NCBI GenBank assembly: GCA_910578805.1
Contig: CAJTRS010000004.1
Location: forward strand, 29,655-93,654
Direction of reading: 5' to 3'
DNA: 64,000 nucleotides
Source of the DNA: an uncultured Muribaculaceae bacterium
Lineage (GTDB): Bacteria; Bacteroidota; Bacteroidia; Bacteroidales; Muribaculaceae
The notes below the pieces were generated by a model that did not search any database, was not told the DNA's origin, and saw only the letters and a list, made by a program, of their open reading frames with translations. The position numbers and the translations under genes are program-made. Below are positions 62,172 to 64,000 of this stretch, piece by piece. Numbering within the stretch: position 1 is the first letter of the stretch; each line of letters opens with the position of its first letter.

Positions 62172-63713
62172 ATGAACCTAACAAAATTATTTTCTGCATT
62201 ATTCCTGTTAGCTACATTTTTCGGTGTTTCGGCTTCGACGTTGAGTGATGCCAATATAGTAGGGCATGTGCTTGAACGCGGTTCGGGAGAACACATACCG
62301 GGCGTAACCATACACATCGAAGGCACTTCAATCGGTGCTACAACAGATGTGTCGGGTCACTACAGTATCCATAACATAACCCCAGGGACATATACGGTGG
62401 AAGCCAAATGTGTGGGGTATGTGACCCAGAAGCATTCTGTTACGGTAAATGCCCGGCAGACCGTGGAGCTGAATTTTGAAATAATACCCGATGCATTACA
62501 GCTTGATCAGGTAGTCGTTACAGGCAATCGTTCTGAAGTAAAACGTCGGGAGAGTTCATCTCTTATCGGAATTCTCGGAGCACCGACATTTGAGCTTGTC
62601 AGTGCCAATTCATTGGCCGACGGGCTTTGCTTCCAACCCGGGGTCAGAGTAGAGAACGATTGTCAGAATTGCGGTTTCACGCAAGTGCGTATTAACGGAC
62701 TTGACGGCCATTACTCCCAGATATTGATGAATTCACGTCCGGTGTTTTCGGCACTGACAGGGGTGTACGGCCTTGAACAGATACCGGCCAATATGATTGA
62801 GCGGGTGGAAGTGATGCGAGGAGGTGGTTCTGCGCTATTCGGTGCATCGGCCATAGGCGGAACCATAAATATCATCACTAAAGACCCTTTGAACAACTGT
62901 GTAGAAGCCGCACATAATATCACATCAATAGGCATAAGCGGTGCATTGGAGAACAATACTACCGTAAGCGGTTCGGTGGTAAGTAACAATGACAGGCTCG
63001 GCATGTTCATATTCGGGCAGAACCGTCTGCGTGACGGATATGATCATGATGGCGACGGGTTTACCGAGATTGCCCAGTTGAAGACACAGACTCTCGGTTT
63101 CCGCACATTTTTCCGTTCGTCTGATTTTTCCAAGCTGACATTGGAATATCATGGAACACATGAATACCGTCGTGGCGGAGACCAGCTTGACCTTCAGCCT
63201 CATATGGCCATGATTGCCGAACAGACCGACCACAATATACATGCTGTCGATCTGCAGGCCAATTTCTGGACACCCGGACACAAAAACCGTTATAGTGTGT
63301 TTACTTCCATGCAGAATACACGGCGGTCAAGCTATTACGGCAGTGAGATGGACCCCGATGCTTATGGCCGCACGCACGATCTCGTAGTGGTGGCCGGAGG
63401 GCAGTATATACATTCGTTTGACAGATTTATCTTTATGCCGGCCGAGCTTACCGGAGGCTTGGAATATAATTATAATTATCTGAATGACATTACTCTCGGT
63501 TATAACCATGATGTGACTCAGAAAGTAAACATATACAGTGGATATCTGCAGAATGAATGGCGTGATGAACGATGGGGTTTCCTTATAGGAGCCCGTATAG
63601 ACAAACATTCGTTAGTGAAAAACGTCATCGTCTCGCCAAGAGCCAATGTGCGGTTCAATCCGTCGAAAGATGTGAATATTGTACAACCGTCCGCGATAGC
63701 AGGTATAGCTTAA
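62172..63713 (+). pseudogene. TonB-dependent outer-membrane receptor, truncated by IS66-type insertion
   Basis: The 513 residues contain a signal peptide (about 1-21), a carboxypeptidase-D-like regulatory domain (about 28-105), the plug (about 115-235, with VRINGLDG, ERVEVMRGGGSALFGASAIGGTINI) and only the first half of the beta-barrel. Typical receptors of this kind have 700 or more residues. Receptor-like sequence stops after SPKDVNI-type residues at about 63680. The last ten codons (VQPSAIAGIA) and the stop appear to come from the insertion element. There is no SusD partner. Substrate unknown; iron, haem or cobalamin is typical for receptors of this architecture. Without the barrel end it should not work. 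Confidence 0.85.
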
Positions 63714-63748
63714 AAAAATAGCCGTCCGGATTTTGGGCGGCTATTTTT
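63714..63748. terminator. Terminator hairpin at the IS66 transposase 3' end
   Basis: AAAAATAGCCGTCC pairs with GGGCGGCTATTTTT over 14 positions (one G-T pair) around a 7 nt loop. It carries A- and T-runs on its two sides, so it can stop transcription in either direction and isolate the transposase from the receptor promoter. Confidence 0.7.
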
Positions 63749-64000
63749 GTGAGGTTTTCCAGCGGTCGGGAAGCAGGTCTCGGTATTTTTCGATGGGTGT
63801 GTTCGGAGGCCATGCGGCACATCGGTCGATGATGTCGCAGAAGTAGTCGAAGACGTTTACGCCGCAGCGATGGCAGGTGATGGCCAGCGAATGGTACAGG
63901 GCGGCGACTTCGGCTCCGGAGTGGGAGCCGATTGTCAGCCGGCGACGGGTCAGGGATATGTAGCGGTTGATTCGCTCGACTTCGTTGTTGTCAAGTCTGT
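63741..64000 (-). CDS. IS66-family transposase (TnpC), C-terminal part
   Basis: The minus strand is open from the window edge to a TAG at 63741-63743, giving about 85 residues of the C-terminus. It contains RLDNNEVERINRYISLTRRR with the DDE glutamate, then GSHSGAEVAALYHSLAITC and GVNVFDYFCDII. This matches the end of IS66 TnpC, where the last catalytic acid is followed by an S/GS-x-GA-x-x-A-x-x-x-SL pattern. The N-terminal and zinc-finger parts and the helper genes tnpA and tnpB, if present, lie outside. Confidence 0.88.
   Translation of the reverse strand, partial: RLDNNEVERINRYISLTRRRLTIGSHSGAEVAALYHSLAITCHRCGVNVFDYFCDIIDRCAAWPPNTPIEKYRDLLPDRWKTSQK

Larger units (their letters stand above)
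63681..64000 (-). mobile_element. IS66-family insertion sequence, one end
   Basis: The end begins at about 63681 with GTACAACCGTCC, where receptor homology stops; IS66 elements usually begin with GTA. It contains a 14 bp terminator hairpin and the C-terminal part of the transposase gene, and continues past the window. The exact end and the target-site duplication (candidate 8 bp just before 63681) cannot be confirmed without the other end. Confidence 0.8.

Noticed and set aside
59107..63713. Polysaccharide utilisation locus
   Set aside because: No SusD, no paired SusC of matching type and no sensor-regulator; the receptor has its own promoter and different domain layout.

Overview
This window reads as a chromosomal segment of a gut-type Bacteroidota, most likely order Bacteroidales and plausibly Muribaculaceae. 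The grounds are the promoters (about sixteen matches to the Bacteroidota -7 box TAnnTTTG, four with a TTTG or TTG box 19-20 bp upstream), the lack of clear Shine-Dalgarno sites, a class A beta-lactamase of the Bacteroides type, anaerobic ribonucleotide reductase, a menaquinone pathway, large secreted GH2 and GH110 glycosidases, a type IX secretion sorting domain and an IS66-type transposase. The family assignment is inference; no rRNA or tRNA lies in the window.

Layout. 1-8204 (+): the end of rsmI, then ftsY-rimO-menF, then two SGNH-hydrolase-like proteins and an MBOAT O-acyltransferase that look like a cell-envelope O-acylation module. 8234-10940 (-): nrdD-nrdG. 11269-15812 (+): menD-menB-menC-menE, which with the distant menF covers isochorismate to o-succinylbenzoyl-CoA and dihydroxynaphthoyl-CoA. 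15809-18815: a small FKBP and a secreted GH2 enzyme. 18948-24675 (-): a tripartite RND efflux operon. 24756-26762 (-): a DEAD-box helicase and YqgE. 26992-28738 (+): a DXS-like gene broken by a frameshift. 28766-33684 (-): rfbD-prfC-thrA. 33847-41275 (+): a 1452-residue GH2 beta-galactosidase with GEVED-like repeats and a T9SS tail, a SpoU methyltransferase, radA and a class A beta-lactamase. 41317-45182 (-): purT and valS. 45260-51332 (-): a seven-gene thiamine operon behind a TPP riboswitch. 51441-55956 (+): an EamA transporter, an unusually long nusB, yajC, a YbbR-like protein and coaE. 55942-58980 (-): thrC, a small unknown, a PlsC-like acyltransferase and a nitrilase-family amidase. 59107-62028 (+): GH110 alpha-1,3-galactosidase, an endonuclease/exonuclease/phosphatase-family protein and a sugar mutarotase. 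62172-64000: a TonB-dependent receptor cut short by an IS66-family element that runs off the window.

Most of the window is ordinary housekeeping sequence. The points that most deserve a second look are the SGNH-SGNH-MBOAT module, the internally duplicated NusB, the DXS frameshift at a tandem AGG-AGG site, the IS66-truncated receptor beside the GH110 cluster, and a strong palindrome inside the 3' end of the beta-lactamase gene. I found no CRISPR array, no phage and no clearly new defence system.
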